Notes: generated from the sequence alone by a model not told the origin. A stretch of 64,000 nucleotides of DNA from Bryobacterales bacterium (GCA_028819215.1 JAPPMG010000003.1:28142-92141); one strand, 5' to 3'; positions 17,850-26,269 are shown, numbered from the stretch's first letter. Made by a program: numbers and translations.

Positions 17850-18641
17850 ATGCGGCTATTGACGTACATCGCCCTGCTCGCGGTGATCCCGGCCCTCCTC
17901 ACCGCCGCGCGGACTCACGAGACCAACCCGATGAGTTCCCAAGAAGACTTCGAAGAGGGCCGCCGGCTATATCGCATCAACTGCGGGGTCTGCCACGGCA
18001 TGGAGGGCAAGACTGGACGCGGCGCCCGCTTGGCGCGTCGCACCTACCGGCACGGCAATTCCGATGCCGCTCTCTTCGACCTGATCGAAGCCGGAGTCCC
18101 TGGCACCGACATGCCCGGACTGTGGCTTGACGAGGACGACATCTGGAGAATCCTCCTGTTCGTCCGCACGTTCGCGGAAAAGGCCAGCGAGGTCTGCAAC
18201 GCAAGCGGCGACGTGGCCGCCGGAAAGCGCGTCTTCGACTCGCAGGGTTCGTGCCTAGCCTGCCACACCGTCGGGCCTCGCGGCGGCCGGCTTGGCCCGG
18301 ACATGTCGTTCGCGGGCGTGCAGTACACAGACCAGCAGCTGCGCGATGCGCTGCTGGAGCCCTCGCGCGAAGTGACCGACCGTTACGAGACTGTGAGACT
18401 TGTCACTGCGGAAGGCGAACGCGTCGAGGGAGTCGTGATGAATGAGAACAGCTACAACATCTTTGTCATGGATCGCTCCGAAAATATCCGGTCCTTCCGC
18501 AAAGCGGAGCTTCAATCGCTCGATCTGCCGGAGGAATCGCTGATGCCTGCCTATGGGGACCTGTTGAGCAAAGCAGATCTCGACAACCTGATCGCCTACC
18601 TGTGCTCGCTGCAAGGGCGGGACGAGGAGGTCGCACAGTGA
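17850..18641 (+). CDS. Exported di-heme c-type cytochrome
   Basis: A 263-residue periplasmic cytochrome. A signal peptide occupies about residues 1-20 (MRLLTYIALLAVIPALLTAA). The first heme site is CGVCH at 45-49 with a downstream methionine candidate in GTDMPGL; the second is CLACH at 135-139. The part after the second heme (ALLEPSREVTDRYETVRLVT ... EGVVMNEN) resembles the Planctomycetes/Acidobacteria-type heme-binding domain. Its TGA overlaps the ATG of the following PQQ dehydrogenase (TGATG at 18639-18643), so the two are translationally coupled. It is most simply the electron acceptor of that enzyme. Confidence 0.9.
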   Translation: MRLLTYIALLAVIPALLTAARTHETNPMSSQEDFEEGRRLYRINCGVCHGMEGKTGRGARLARRTYRHGNSDAALFDLIEAGVPGTDMPGLWLDEDDIWRILLFVRTFAEKASEVCNASGDVAAGKRVFDSQGSCLACHTVGPRGGRLGPDMSFAGVQYTDQQLRDALLEPSREVTDRYETVRLVTAEGERVEGVVMNENSYNIFVMDRSENIRSFRKAELQSLDLPEESLMPAYGDLLSKADLDNLIAYLCSLQGRDEEVAQ

Positions 18642-20236
18642 TGGACGTGTTCTTGCGACGGATGCTCCTGTCAGCACTGCTCTGCGCCGCTGGCGCAGCG
18701 GGAGAGGTGACCTATCAGGACCTGTTGGACGACCCCGAGGTGGCAGCCGACTGGCTAAACTACCACGGCGGCTACGCCGGGCACCGGCACAGCCTGCTGG
18801 ACGAGGTGAACCGCTCGAACGTCAAGTCCCTGCGGCTGCAGTGGGCCTTCCAAGAGCGGATCGCGGAGAAGTTCGAAGTCACCCCGCTCGTGCATGACGG
18901 AATCATGTACATCACTGTCCCGCCAGGTGATGTCTATGCGCTAGACGCGGAGACCGGAGCCCGCCTGTGGCGCTATTCCAGGCGCATGCCCGCCAAGCTG
19001 ATCGCATGCTGCGGGCTCGTCAACCGCGGCCTGGCGATCTTGGGCGATCGGCTCTTCATGGCGACGCTTGATGCCTACACGATCGCGCTCGACCGCAAGA
19101 CCGGGCGCCTGCTATGGGAGACGGAACTGATCGACTACTCCCTCGGCTATTCGGGCACGCACGCGCCCTTGGTGGTCAAGGACATGGTCATGGTCGGCAC
19201 GGCCGGAGGCGAGTACGGCATCCGGGGGTTTATTGACGCCTTTGACGTAGAGACCGGAGAGCGCCGCTGGCGCTTCTACACGGTCCCGGGACCGGGAGAG
19301 TTCGGCAACGACACTTGGTCCGGAGACTCGTGGAAGACTGGCGGGGCCTCGGTCTGGATCACGCCCAGCTACGACCCCGAACTGAATCTCGTGTACTGGG
19401 GCGTGGGCAATCCGGGGCCGGACTGGAACGGCGATGTGCGCCTGGGGGACAACCTGTTCTCCGATTCCGTGGTTGCCTTGGACGCGGACACCGGCAAGCG
19501 CAAGTGGCACTTCCAGTTCACCCCGCATGACGTCCATGACTGGGACGCCACGCAAGTCATGGTGCTGATCGACAGGGAGTACCGGGGAGTGGAGCGCAAG
19601 CTGTTGGTCACCGCCAACCGGAACGGCTTCATCTACATGCTAGATCGCGAAACCGGCGAGTTTCTCAAGGCGACGCAATTCGTCAAGCAGACCTGGGCGG
19701 TCGGGATTTCTGAAGAAGGCCGCCCAATTCGGCGGCCGGGCATGGAGCCGAGCGCCGAGGGTATCGAAGTGTTCCCGGCCGTGGCCGGCGGCACGAATTG
19801 GATGTCTCCTGCCTACAGCCCAGACACGGGCCTGCTGTACGTGTCTTGCCGCGAGGGCAGCAGCATGTACTACAAGGGCGAGACCGAATACCGGCCCGGC
19901 ACACGCTACTGGGGCAGCATGTTCGTCAACGAGACGACCATGGACAAGTGGTATGGCGCTGTGAGGGCCTTCCATCCGATAACCGCCGAGAAGGTTTGGG
20001 AGCATAAGCTCTTCCAGCCGGTATGGGCCGGATTGCTCTCCACAGCCGGCGGCTTGGTGTTCGCCGGCGGCACGGGCGGATTCTTCAAGGCGCTTGATTC
20101 CGAATCGGGCGAGGAGTTGTGGCGGATTAACCTCGGAGCATCGATCCTTGCCAGCCCGATGACGTTCGAGGTCAACGGCCGCCAGCTGGTTGCAGTTGCT
20201 TCCGGCGGCGGGATGTTCGTGTTCACCCTGCCTTAG
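18641..20236 (+). CDS. PQQ-dependent alcohol dehydrogenase (quinoprotein) with lanthanide-type Asp-x-Asp
   Basis: A 531-residue periplasmic quinoprotein starting at the ATG that overlaps the cytochrome stop. A signal peptide (LLSALLCAAGAAG) is followed by an eight-bladed propeller with tryptophan-docking repeats (DAETGARLWRY, DRKTGRLLWET, DADTGKRKWHF). The vicinal Cys pair in IACCGLVNRG is typical of PQQ alcohol dehydrogenases. The catalytic Asp is Asp300 in HDVHDWDATQ, and position +2 is Asp302. In methanol dehydrogenases an acid at +2 marks the lanthanide enzymes (XoxF, ExaF/PedH), whereas the calcium enzyme MxaF has Ala. The substrate is probably an alcohol, but sugar-alcohol or aldehyde oxidation cannot be excluded. 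No pqq biosynthesis genes are in the window. Confidence 0.88.
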   Translation: MDVFLRRMLLSALLCAAGAAGEVTYQDLLDDPEVAADWLNYHGGYAGHRHSLLDEVNRSNVKSLRLQWAFQERIAEKFEVTPLVHDGIMYITVPPGDVYALDAETGARLWRYSRRMPAKLIACCGLVNRGLAILGDRLFMATLDAYTIALDRKTGRLLWETELIDYSLGYSGTHAPLVVKDMVMVGTAGGEYGIRGFIDAFDVETGERRWRFYTVPGPGEFGNDTWSGDSWKTGGASVWITPSYDPELNLVYWGVGNPGPDWNGDVRLGDNLFSDSVVALDADTGKRKWHFQFTPHDVHDWDATQVMVLIDREYRGVERKLLVTANRNGFIYMLDRETGEFLKATQFVKQTWAVGISEEGRPIRRPGMEPSAEGIEVFPAVAGGTNWMSPAYSPDTGLLYVSCREGSSMYYKGETEYRPGTRYWGSMFVNETTMDKWYGAVRAFHPITAEKVWEHKLFQPVWAGLLSTAGGLVFAGGTGGFFKALDSESGEELWRINLGASILASPMTFEVNGRQLVAVASGGGMFVFTLP

Positions 20237-20574
20237 CGCTGGTGCTGGTCCGCGAGGCAGTCCGGCCGTTGGCCCGTTGGTGTTCACGTCCCGGCGTGCA
20301 AGAGTTCGTCAGGTGGCTTCCAGACCTTGGTCCGGAGGCCAGCCCTTTCCGGTGCGACGAGTACCAGAGCTTCCTCACGGTTGGCGAGGAGGATCCGGCC
20401 GGTGACGAGAAGGCGTTCGGGCAGACGCGGCAAATGGGACCGGATCCTCATCGTGGCCACGCAGTCGACCTCGACGCGGACGGGAACAGCCTAGTGTGAA
20501 GAAGGGGGCGGCCCGGCCGTCCAAGAGGGGCGGGCCGCCTAGTCAGGGCCGGCGGCGCCGCGCTGCAGGTCCGA
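20237..20574. other. Intergenic region, no recognisable gene
   Basis: The 338 bases between the PQQ dehydrogenase and the DUF2442 gene contain one 85-codon open frame on the plus strand (20242-20499) with no recognisable family, and a GC-rich hairpin at its right end. I see nothing else. Confidence 0.4.
20506..20540 (-). terminator. GC-rich hairpin downstream of the DUF2442 gene
   Basis: GGGCGGCCCG (20506-20515) pairs with CGGGCCGCCT (20531-20540) with one G-T wobble and a 15-base loop. It lies downstream of the minus-strand DUF4160-DUF2442 pair. On the minus strand a CTTCTTCAC tract follows, which is weakly T-rich. Confidence 0.4.
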
Positions 20575-20859
20575 TCAACGGTAGCCCCACTTGCGGAAGG
20601 TGGCCTGAAGTCCGGGATCATGCTGGAACGCTCGGTAGTAGACATACTCCGGTGCCAGATCCGCTCCGTTGGGCCATACGATCGTCCGAAGCTCTTCGTC
20701 GACCCGCAAGGCTCTGAACACGTCCGGATCCTTCAGCGGCTCGAACATCGGCCCGTGCAGCGCCTCCAGCAAGTCCGCGACGCCTTGGCGACCGTCGTCG
20801 AAGCACACTTCCACCTTGAAGCCATCAAGCGCTCTTGCACTCGTCACATGAAGGAACAT
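20575..20859 (-). CDS. DUF2442 domain protein
   Basis: A 94-residue small protein matching the DUF2442 pattern: an N-terminal strand-turn region (ALDGFKVEVCFDDGRQGVADL) followed by FRALRVDEELRTIVWPNGADLAPEYVYY. These proteins are often encoded next to DUF4160 proteins, as here. Four bases separate the DUF4160 stop from this start, and the ribosome site GGAG lies in the last codons of the upstream gene, so translation is coupled. A toxin-antitoxin-like role has been suspected for such pairs but is not established. A second DUF2442 gene lies at 32443-32727. Confidence 0.85.
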   Translation of the reverse strand: MFLHVTSARALDGFKVEVCFDDGRQGVADLLEALHGPMFEPLKDPDVFRALRVDEELRTIVWPNGADLAPEYVYYRAFQHDPGLQATFRKWGYR

Positions 20860-20863
20860 CGAG

Positions 20864-21121
20864 TTACTCCAGCGGCTCGATGGGATTCGGCGCTTCCTTC
20901 CGGCGACACCGTTCCCAGTTGGCCAGAAGCTCGTCCTGGTGCAACTCGTGCCACTCCATCACATGCCGCAGGGCCCGCTTCGGAAACCGACCCTCCACCG
21001 CCCCCGTGGCGATTTGAACGATGATTTCATACTCCCCGTACTTCGCGTGGAAGTGGGCGGGAACGTGATCATCCCAGTACATCGCGATTACGATTCCGAG
21101 GAATCTACTGACAACCGGCAT
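20864..21121 (-). CDS. DUF4160 domain protein
   Basis: An 85-residue protein with the DUF4160 pattern: a start at MPVVSRF, then IAMYWDDHVPAHFHAKYGEYE (the aromatic/His-rich core), and a helical C-terminus ending in MEWHELHQDELLANWE. I start it at 21121 because this gives the family length; the frame continues upstream into the remnant of another gene. It is followed by DUF2442 with coupled translation. The function is unknown. Confidence 0.82.
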   Translation of the reverse strand: MPVVSRFLGIVIAMYWDDHVPAHFHAKYGEYEIIVQIATGAVEGRFPKRALRHVMEWHELHQDELLANWERCRRKEAPNPIEPLE

Positions 21122-21371
21122 GTTGGTTTCTGAGTACCGGCTCTGCGACCGCGCGCGCGTCAGCCGCCGCCACACCCCCATGATGGTGTTGGTCGGTGAC
21201 CGCATCGCGTCTGCGAGGTCGGCCCTGAGCGGCGGGAGGGCGACCCTCGTGGCAATGTCGGCCGCTGCTTGGGCGGCCTCGCGGACCAGCCTTTGTGATC
21301 GCGTCGGCTTGCTTCAGTTCGATGTCGGCGTCCGTCAGGCTGCCGGAGATTGCGAGAGTGTCGAGCACAAT
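21105..21371 (-). pseudogene. Frameshifted remnant of a DUF1640-like helical protein
   Basis: On the minus strand a frame beginning near 21371 reads LDTLAISGSLTDADIELKQA and then DAITKA. A one-base shift near 21290 is needed to continue as VREAAQAAADIATR and then ALPPLRADLADAM, after which the frame runs into the DUF4160 start region. The combined pattern (short helix, QA-rich helix, DIATR..L..LRADLA) resembles small DUF1640-type coiled-coil proteins. The frameshift, the missing C-terminal anchor and the lack of a clear start argue for a decayed gene. The family assignment is tentative. Confidence 0.35.
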
Positions 21372-21945
21372 CGTCGCCCTTACCCTCCCGCTCTCAGCTT
21401 AGCGCACGTTCGGCCCGGCGACATGCCGCGAGGGCTCATCAGCGGCCACGACCGCGCGCGGACACGACGGCGGCCGCCGTGCACACGAACCTCACCGGAC
21501 TACCTGCCGGACCCGGGGTGCGCGAGGCGAACGCCTCACGCCTCCACTGTGCTCCCTTGGCAAGCGCGTCTGCGCCGACGGCTCTCCGACCCCTAAGCCC
21601 CGCCACCGTGTCGCCTCCTTCCAGGGCCACCACGGCACCGGAAAGCTCGATCACGTACGCCAGTAGCCGATAGCGGATCGGACCATGGGAGCTCTCGGGT
21701 CCATACTGCCGGCCCGGCTAGCGCATCAGCTTCAAGGCTCGCGCAACGTAGTGGCGAGCGCTTCGTGGTCCGCGGGCAAGCGCGTCGCCTGCTGGGCGGA
21801 GTGCTCGACTTGTGGCCGCATCATCACCATCTGCGTGTCACGACTGCGGTATCATGCGCCTGCATGGTTCAGAGCCGTCTGACGATCCTGCTCCTCGCCG
21901 GCCTTCCAACCAGCCTGAGCCGCTGAACGGCGCGGCGACGCACGC
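21372..21945. other. Intergenic region, no recognisable gene
   Basis: About 570 bases between the helical-protein remnant and the ABC transporter operon. Several open frames exist on both strands, but none has a ribosome site or resembles a known family. It may be decayed accessory DNA and should include the promoter of the ABC operon. Confidence 0.4.
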
Positions 21946-22806
21946 ATGCCGGTAGTCGACGTAGACGGGCTGACCTTCACCTACGCGTCCGGCACGGCTC
22001 CCGCGGTGCGGGATCTGCGCTTCAGCATCGAGCGGGGCGAGATTTTCGGGTTTCTCGGGCCCAACGGCGCGGGTAAGTCGACCACCCAGAAGCTACTGAT
22101 CGGGCTCCTGCGCGGCTATCGAGGCACCGTCTCTATACTGGGCAGCGACCTCGCAGACTGCAAAGCCGACTACTACGAGCGGATTGGCGTTTCGTTCGAG
22201 CTGCCCAACCACTATCTCCGTCTGACCGGCCTGGAGAATCTCCGCTACTTCCGCACGCTTTACCGGGGCGGGACCCAGCAGCCCGAGGCGCTACTCGAGA
22301 TGGTCGGGCTGGGTGAGGACGGCGAGCGCCCCGTCGGCGAGTACTCCAAGGGCATGAAGACACGGCTCGGGGTGGCGCGCGCCCTGCTCAACGATCCGCA
22401 GCTGATCTTTCTGGACGAGCCGACGGTGGGGCTCGACCCGGTCAGCAGGCGGCGCATACGGGACCTCGTCCGGGAGATGAAGAAGGCGGGCCGCACCGTG
22501 TTCCTGACCACGCACGACATGACGGTGGCGGACGAGCTGTGCGACCGCGTGGCCTTCATCGTCAACGGCGAGATACGGCTCGTCGAGTCGCCGCGCGACC
22601 TGAAGCTGGCCCACGGCGCGCGGACGGTCGTGATGGAGTACGACCTAGACGGCCGCCCCGGGCGGCGCGAGTTCCCGCTCGACGGGCTCGCCGACGACGC
22701 CGACTTCCTAGACCTGCTGCGCCAGGCCGCCGTCCGCACCCTGCACACCCAGGAAACGACCCTTGAGGACGTCTTCCTGCGAGTCACCGGCCACGGCCTG
22801 GAGTAA
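21946..22806 (+). CDS. ABC transporter ATP-binding protein
   Basis: A 286-residue ABC ATPase. Walker A is GPNGAGKST, the signature is EYSKGMKTRLGVARALL (the variant YSKGM common in drug/bacitracin-type exporters), Walker B is LIFLDEPTVGLDP, and the switch His is in FLTTHDM. The C-terminal 60 residues are an exporter-type extension. Two permease genes follow with overlapping or near-overlapping junctions. The three-gene order resembles actinobacterial loci annotated as fluoroquinolone export ABC systems (Rv2688c-Rv2686c type). The actual substrate is unknown. Confidence 0.92.
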   Translation: MPVVDVDGLTFTYASGTAPAVRDLRFSIERGEIFGFLGPNGAGKSTTQKLLIGLLRGYRGTVSILGSDLADCKADYYERIGVSFELPNHYLRLTGLENLRYFRTLYRGGTQQPEALLEMVGLGEDGERPVGEYSKGMKTRLGVARALLNDPQLIFLDEPTVGLDPVSRRRIRDLVREMKKAGRTVFLTTHDMTVADELCDRVAFIVNGEIRLVESPRDLKLAHGARTVVMEYDLDGRPGRREFPLDGLADDADFLDLLRQAAVRTLHTQETTLEDVFLRVTGHGLE

Positions 22807-22810
22807 GCCG

Positions 22811-23515
22811 ATGCACAGGCTGGCCGCCACCGTGCGCCTAGACCTCCGCCTGCAGATGCGGAACGGCTTCTACTATGCGGTGGCCTTCGTGTTGGCCTGC
22901 TGGTTCGTTGTGCTCACCCGCCTCCCCGCGATCGACTGGGGGTACGTCCTGCCGGCCGTCGTGTTCGGCAACCTGGTGATGATCAACTTCTACTTCGTCG
23001 CCGGCCTTGTGCTGCTGGAGAAGGGCGAGGGGACTCTGGAGGCCCAGGTGGTGACGCCCCTCGCAAGCTGGGAGTACCTGGCATCGAAGGCGCTGACGCT
23101 GGCCGCCCTCGCGGTGGTCGAGCAGGTGGTCATCGTCTGGTCGGCGTACGGAGGCGGATTCGCGGCCGGCCCGCTGGTCGCCGGCGTCGTGCTGGCGGGC
23201 GTCCTGTACACGTTGACCGGCTTTCTGCTCGTCGCCCGCTACCGGTCGATCAACGAGTTCATGTTTCCGTCGGTCGTCTTCACAACCGTTCTCTCACTCC
23301 CGCTGCTGCACTATTTCGGCCTCTGGGACGCCTGGCTGCTCTATCTCCATCCCTTCGCGGCGCCGCTGGTGCTGCTGGGCGGGGCGTTTCGGCCGATCGC
23401 GCCCTGGGAGTGGGCCTACGGCGCGCTGTACTCTGCCGTCTGGGCCGGGATCCTGCTGCTCGCCGGCCTGCGGGCGTTCGACCGCTTCATCGTCGCCCGG
23501 GAGGGGGTGGGTTGA
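22811..23515 (+). CDS. ABC-2-type permease (fluoroquinolone-exporter-like), first subunit
   Basis: A 234-residue membrane protein with about six hydrophobic segments (VAFVLACWFVVL, LPAVVFGNLVMINFYFVAGLVLL, LVAGVVLAGVLYTLTGFLLVA and others). It starts at 22811, four bases after the ATPase stop; an in-frame upstream extension would lie inside the ATPase gene. It contains the family-type segment LEAQVVTPLASWEYLASK. With the next gene it should form the transmembrane heterodimer energised by the ATPase at 21946. Confidence 0.88.
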   Translation: MHRLAATVRLDLRLQMRNGFYYAVAFVLACWFVVLTRLPAIDWGYVLPAVVFGNLVMINFYFVAGLVLLEKGEGTLEAQVVTPLASWEYLASKALTLAALAVVEQVVIVWSAYGGGFAAGPLVAGVVLAGVLYTLTGFLLVARYRSINEFMFPSVVFTTVLSLPLLHYFGLWDAWLLYLHPFAAPLVLLGGAFRPIAPWEWAYGALYSAVWAGILLLAGLRAFDRFIVAREGVG

Positions 23516-24255
23516 TGCCGACCACAATCGCGGTGATCCGCGCGTTCGGCCCCATCGACGTCAAGAGCGTCGCCCGCGACAGCATGCTGCGCTGGATGAT
23601 CGGCATGCCGATCATCCTCGCTCTCGTGTTCCGGTGGGGCGTCCCTGCCCTCGCCGGATGGCTCGGCGAGCGGTACGACTTCGACCTCATCCCGTACTAC
23701 CCACTCCTCAGCAGCTTCCTCGTGCTGATGATCCCGACGCTGATAGGCGCAGTCGTCGGCTTCCTGCTGCTGGATCAACGCGACGACCGCACGCTCACTG
23801 CACTGCAGGTCACTCCCCTCACCGTGCAGGGCTACCTCGCCTACCGCATCGCTGTCCCGATGACCGTCAGCGTGCCCGTCATGATGGCGAGCGTCGCCAT
23901 CGCGGACCTAGTCGAGATGGGTGTCGCCACAGCCTTCGCCGCTGCCGTCCAAGCGGCTCCGACTGCACCGCTGTACGCACTGTTCGTCGCCGCGTTCGCG
24001 GCGAACAAGGTCCAAGGGTTCGCCCTGCTTAAGGGCGCGGGGGTGCTCACGTGGCCGCCGGTTTTCGCTTGGTTCATTGCGTCGCCGTGGCAGGTAGCGA
24101 TCGGGCTCGACCCGCTCTATTGGCCGCTCAAGCTCTTCTGGATGCTCGAGGCTGGCGAACCCCGCGTGGCCCTCTACTTCCTTGCCGGCTTAGGGTACCA
24201 AGGCATCCTGATTGCACTCTTGCTGCGACGCTTCAAGGCCGTGATCGCTCGATAG
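23515..24255 (+). CDS. ABC-2-type permease (fluoroquinolone-exporter-like), second subunit
   Basis: A 246-residue membrane protein with about six hydrophobic segments (MIGMPIILALVF, LSSFLVLMIPTLIGAVVGFLLL, LAGLGYQGILIALLL and others) and the equivalent family segment LTALQVTPLTVQGYLAYR. The ATG at 23515 overlaps the TGA of the first permease (TGATG), so the two are translationally coupled. It is the last gene of the exporter operon. Confidence 0.88.
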   Translation: MPTTIAVIRAFGPIDVKSVARDSMLRWMIGMPIILALVFRWGVPALAGWLGERYDFDLIPYYPLLSSFLVLMIPTLIGAVVGFLLLDQRDDRTLTALQVTPLTVQGYLAYRIAVPMTVSVPVMMASVAIADLVEMGVATAFAAAVQAAPTAPLYALFVAAFAANKVQGFALLKGAGVLTWPPVFAWFIASPWQVAIGLDPLYWPLKLFWMLEAGEPRVALYFLAGLGYQGILIALLLRRFKAVIAR

Positions 24256-24345
24256 CGGTGTGCCGCTACCCGTCGGCCGCTGGCGGGATCCGCTTGGACA
24301 CACGTGTCAGGCCAGTCAAGGTTACCGATGCCAGCCTGCGGTAGG

Positions 24346-24990
24346 CTAACCCGATACCAGACGTCGCATTAAGTTATCCACAATGTTGCTCCAGTCACGA
24401 GGCTCCACTTCGACAATCTCCATGCCGCCGATCGACACGCTACAGATGACAGCGTCCACACTCAGCGTGCGGAGAAGTGCGAGGCTATCCGCCAAGTCCC
24501 GGCGACTTCCCCTGTCCTGAGAGACGACTATCGTGGCCCACTCGCCGTGGTCCAAGTAGATCGTATCTCCCGTGAAAAGGTATTTCTTGCCGTGTGGCGA
24601 CTGGTAGCGATAGCACACATTATTGTCCGTGTGCCCGGGCGTGTGGATCACTTCGACATTGCCGGCGTGAAGCTCTCGGTCGGGCGAGTCGAAGTAGGTG
24701 GCGGCAGACATGGTGTTTGTAAAGTACGGTTCAACGCGGGCGTGACAGCACAACTCTGAATCGAAGCGTTCCGCAACTTCCACCAGCCCGTGGCCGACCT
24801 CGTGACAATGGCTCAGGTAGTGGTGAGCGATTCCGCCGAGATCAGCGATCGCTTGAAAATCACTGGTGCTTCTAGGGTTGTAGAAGAGGGCATTGCCGCC
24901 TGGACGTTCGAGCAGATAGGCGTGCACGGTCAATGTGGAGAACTGCGTCTGCTCAGCTGTCTGCCACAAATCGGGATAGAGCTGTTTCAT
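24346..24990 (-). CDS. Metallo-beta-lactamase-fold hydrolase with atypical metal motif
   Basis: A 214-residue MBL-fold protein. The first metal motif reads SHCHEVGHG, where the usual pattern would be HxHxDH: the Asp-His pair is replaced by Val-Gly and a His follows one position later. The second His (IHTPGHTDNN) and the bridging Asp (LFTGDTIYLDHG) are kept. The C-terminal metal His is not obvious. Single-metal or altered-metal chemistry is likely. The substrate is unknown; glyoxalase-like or lactone hydrolysis are only possibilities. It stands alone, convergent with the ABC operon. Confidence 0.8.
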   Translation of the reverse strand: MKQLYPDLWQTAEQTQFSTLTVHAYLLERPGGNALFYNPRSTSDFQAIADLGGIAHHYLSHCHEVGHGLVEVAERFDSELCCHARVEPYFTNTMSAATYFDSPDRELHAGNVEVIHTPGHTDNNVCYRYQSPHGKKYLFTGDTIYLDHGEWATIVVSQDRGSRRDLADSLALLRTLSVDAVICSVSIGGMEIVEVEPRDWSNIVDNLMRRLVSG

Positions 24991-25141
24991 GGCCTGCTCG
25001 TCTCCTTGTGCCGGAAGAATCGAATGGCTGCGTTCATTATCCAGCCTGCTCTTCCGAAACAGCTTTCGCCGGCCGGGGCGAACCGCCCGCAGCTCGTGCC
25101 GAAGGCCCGGGTTGCAGGCCCAGTCTAAGGGTCGATCAGGC

Positions 25142-26269
25142 TCATAGACACCAACGCTGAATCAGTTCGGAATAAAGCCGTGACCCTTTCTCGAGTTGGT
25201 CGAGGTGGATCCATTCATCTTGAGTGTGCGCCTGAGCGATGTCCCCGGGACCCAGCACGAGCAGGTTTCTCAAGTCGGTCAGAACGGCACCGTCGGTCCC
25301 GTAGCACACGGTCTGGCTGCGTTCATTGCCGGCCAAGTCCAAGACTTCGCGGACATAGTCGGACTCGGGATCCACGTACAGCGGCTGCCCCGCCTTGAGC
25401 AACTCGAACTCGATGCCGCATCGACCGGCCGCTTTTCTGGCCCTCTCGACTAGCAGCTCCGCATCGTGACCCGGTGCCGGCCGGAAGTACACGGTGCAGA
25501 TGCTCTGGGCGGCGGTCATGTTCACAGCTCTCGTGTGATCGTTGATCCCTATGTTCCAGCTGATGCCGGGCGGATCGAAGGCCGGATCCTGCCAAGCGGG
25601 ATCCTCCTGGGTCTCGTCATGTATCCGCTTCATTTCGTTGAGAAATGGGATCATCGCAAGGTTAGCGTTGATTCCCTCGCTCGTGCTGGAGTGAGCAGCC
25701 CGCCCCTGGGAGGTTGCCTTGAATCCGTATGTCCCCTTGTGGGCGTGAACGACATTGAGCAGAGTGGGCTCCCCGACGATTCCGTTCGCATTCCCCAGCA
25801 CCATTTCTCGAAACAGTTCGGATCTCTGAGCTACCTGTTCCGCTCCGCAATACCCGATCTCCTCGTCGGCGGTGAACGCCACGTAGAGCGGATTGCTCAG
25901 GTCGACTTCACCGACATCTTCGACAGCAGCCAGCATGGCACCGATCGAACCCTTCATGTCGCAACTGCCGCGCCCGTACAGCCTGTCTCCCTTGACGGTG
26001 GGCTCGAAGGGACCGTGGCCGCTCGAAAACCAAGAGTCGGCGGGCACGACATCGGTGTGGCCGAAATAGGCCATGCCTCCGGTTCCACTGCCCTTCTTGC
26101 CAACAACGTTGACCTTGTCAACGCCGTCTGTATCGACGTACTCGATTCGTTCTGTTGCGAATGCGAGCTTCTTCAGAACCTCTTCCAGATACGCGCATAT
26201 GGCAGCGTTGGAGGAGGTGCTGACCGTCGGGAACGCGACGAGCTCTCTCGTGTGCTGAAGTGCATCCAT
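25142..26269 (-). CDS. argE: M20-family deacetylase, acetylornithine deacetylase-like
   Basis: A zinc amidohydrolase of the ArgE/DapE/ACY1 family, 375 residues from the ATG at 26269 (MDALQHTRELVAFPTVST). An ATG at 26281 is also possible and sits directly after GAGGGG; the choice is not firm. Metal-site motifs are FGHTDVVPAD, GRGSCDMKG, ADEEIGYCG, GEPT and the final AHTQDEWI. The dimerisation domain lies in the middle (about residues 175-285). Overall it looks most like ArgE, which removes acetate from N-acetylornithine in arginine synthesis, but succinyl-diaminopimelate or other N-acyl substrates are hard to exclude. No arginine genes are adjacent. Confidence 0.8.
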   Translation of the reverse strand: MDALQHTRELVAFPTVSTSSNAAICAYLEEVLKKLAFATERIEYVDTDGVDKVNVVGKKGSGTGGMAYFGHTDVVPADSWFSSGHGPFEPTVKGDRLYGRGSCDMKGSIGAMLAAVEDVGEVDLSNPLYVAFTADEEIGYCGAEQVAQRSELFREMVLGNANGIVGEPTLLNVVHAHKGTYGFKATSQGRAAHSSTSEGINANLAMIPFLNEMKRIHDETQEDPAWQDPAFDPPGISWNIGINDHTRAVNMTAAQSICTVYFRPAPGHDAELLVERARKAAGRCGIEFELLKAGQPLYVDPESDYVREVLDLAGNERSQTVCYGTDGAVLTDLRNLLVLGPGDIAQAHTQDEWIHLDQLEKGSRLYSELIQRWCL

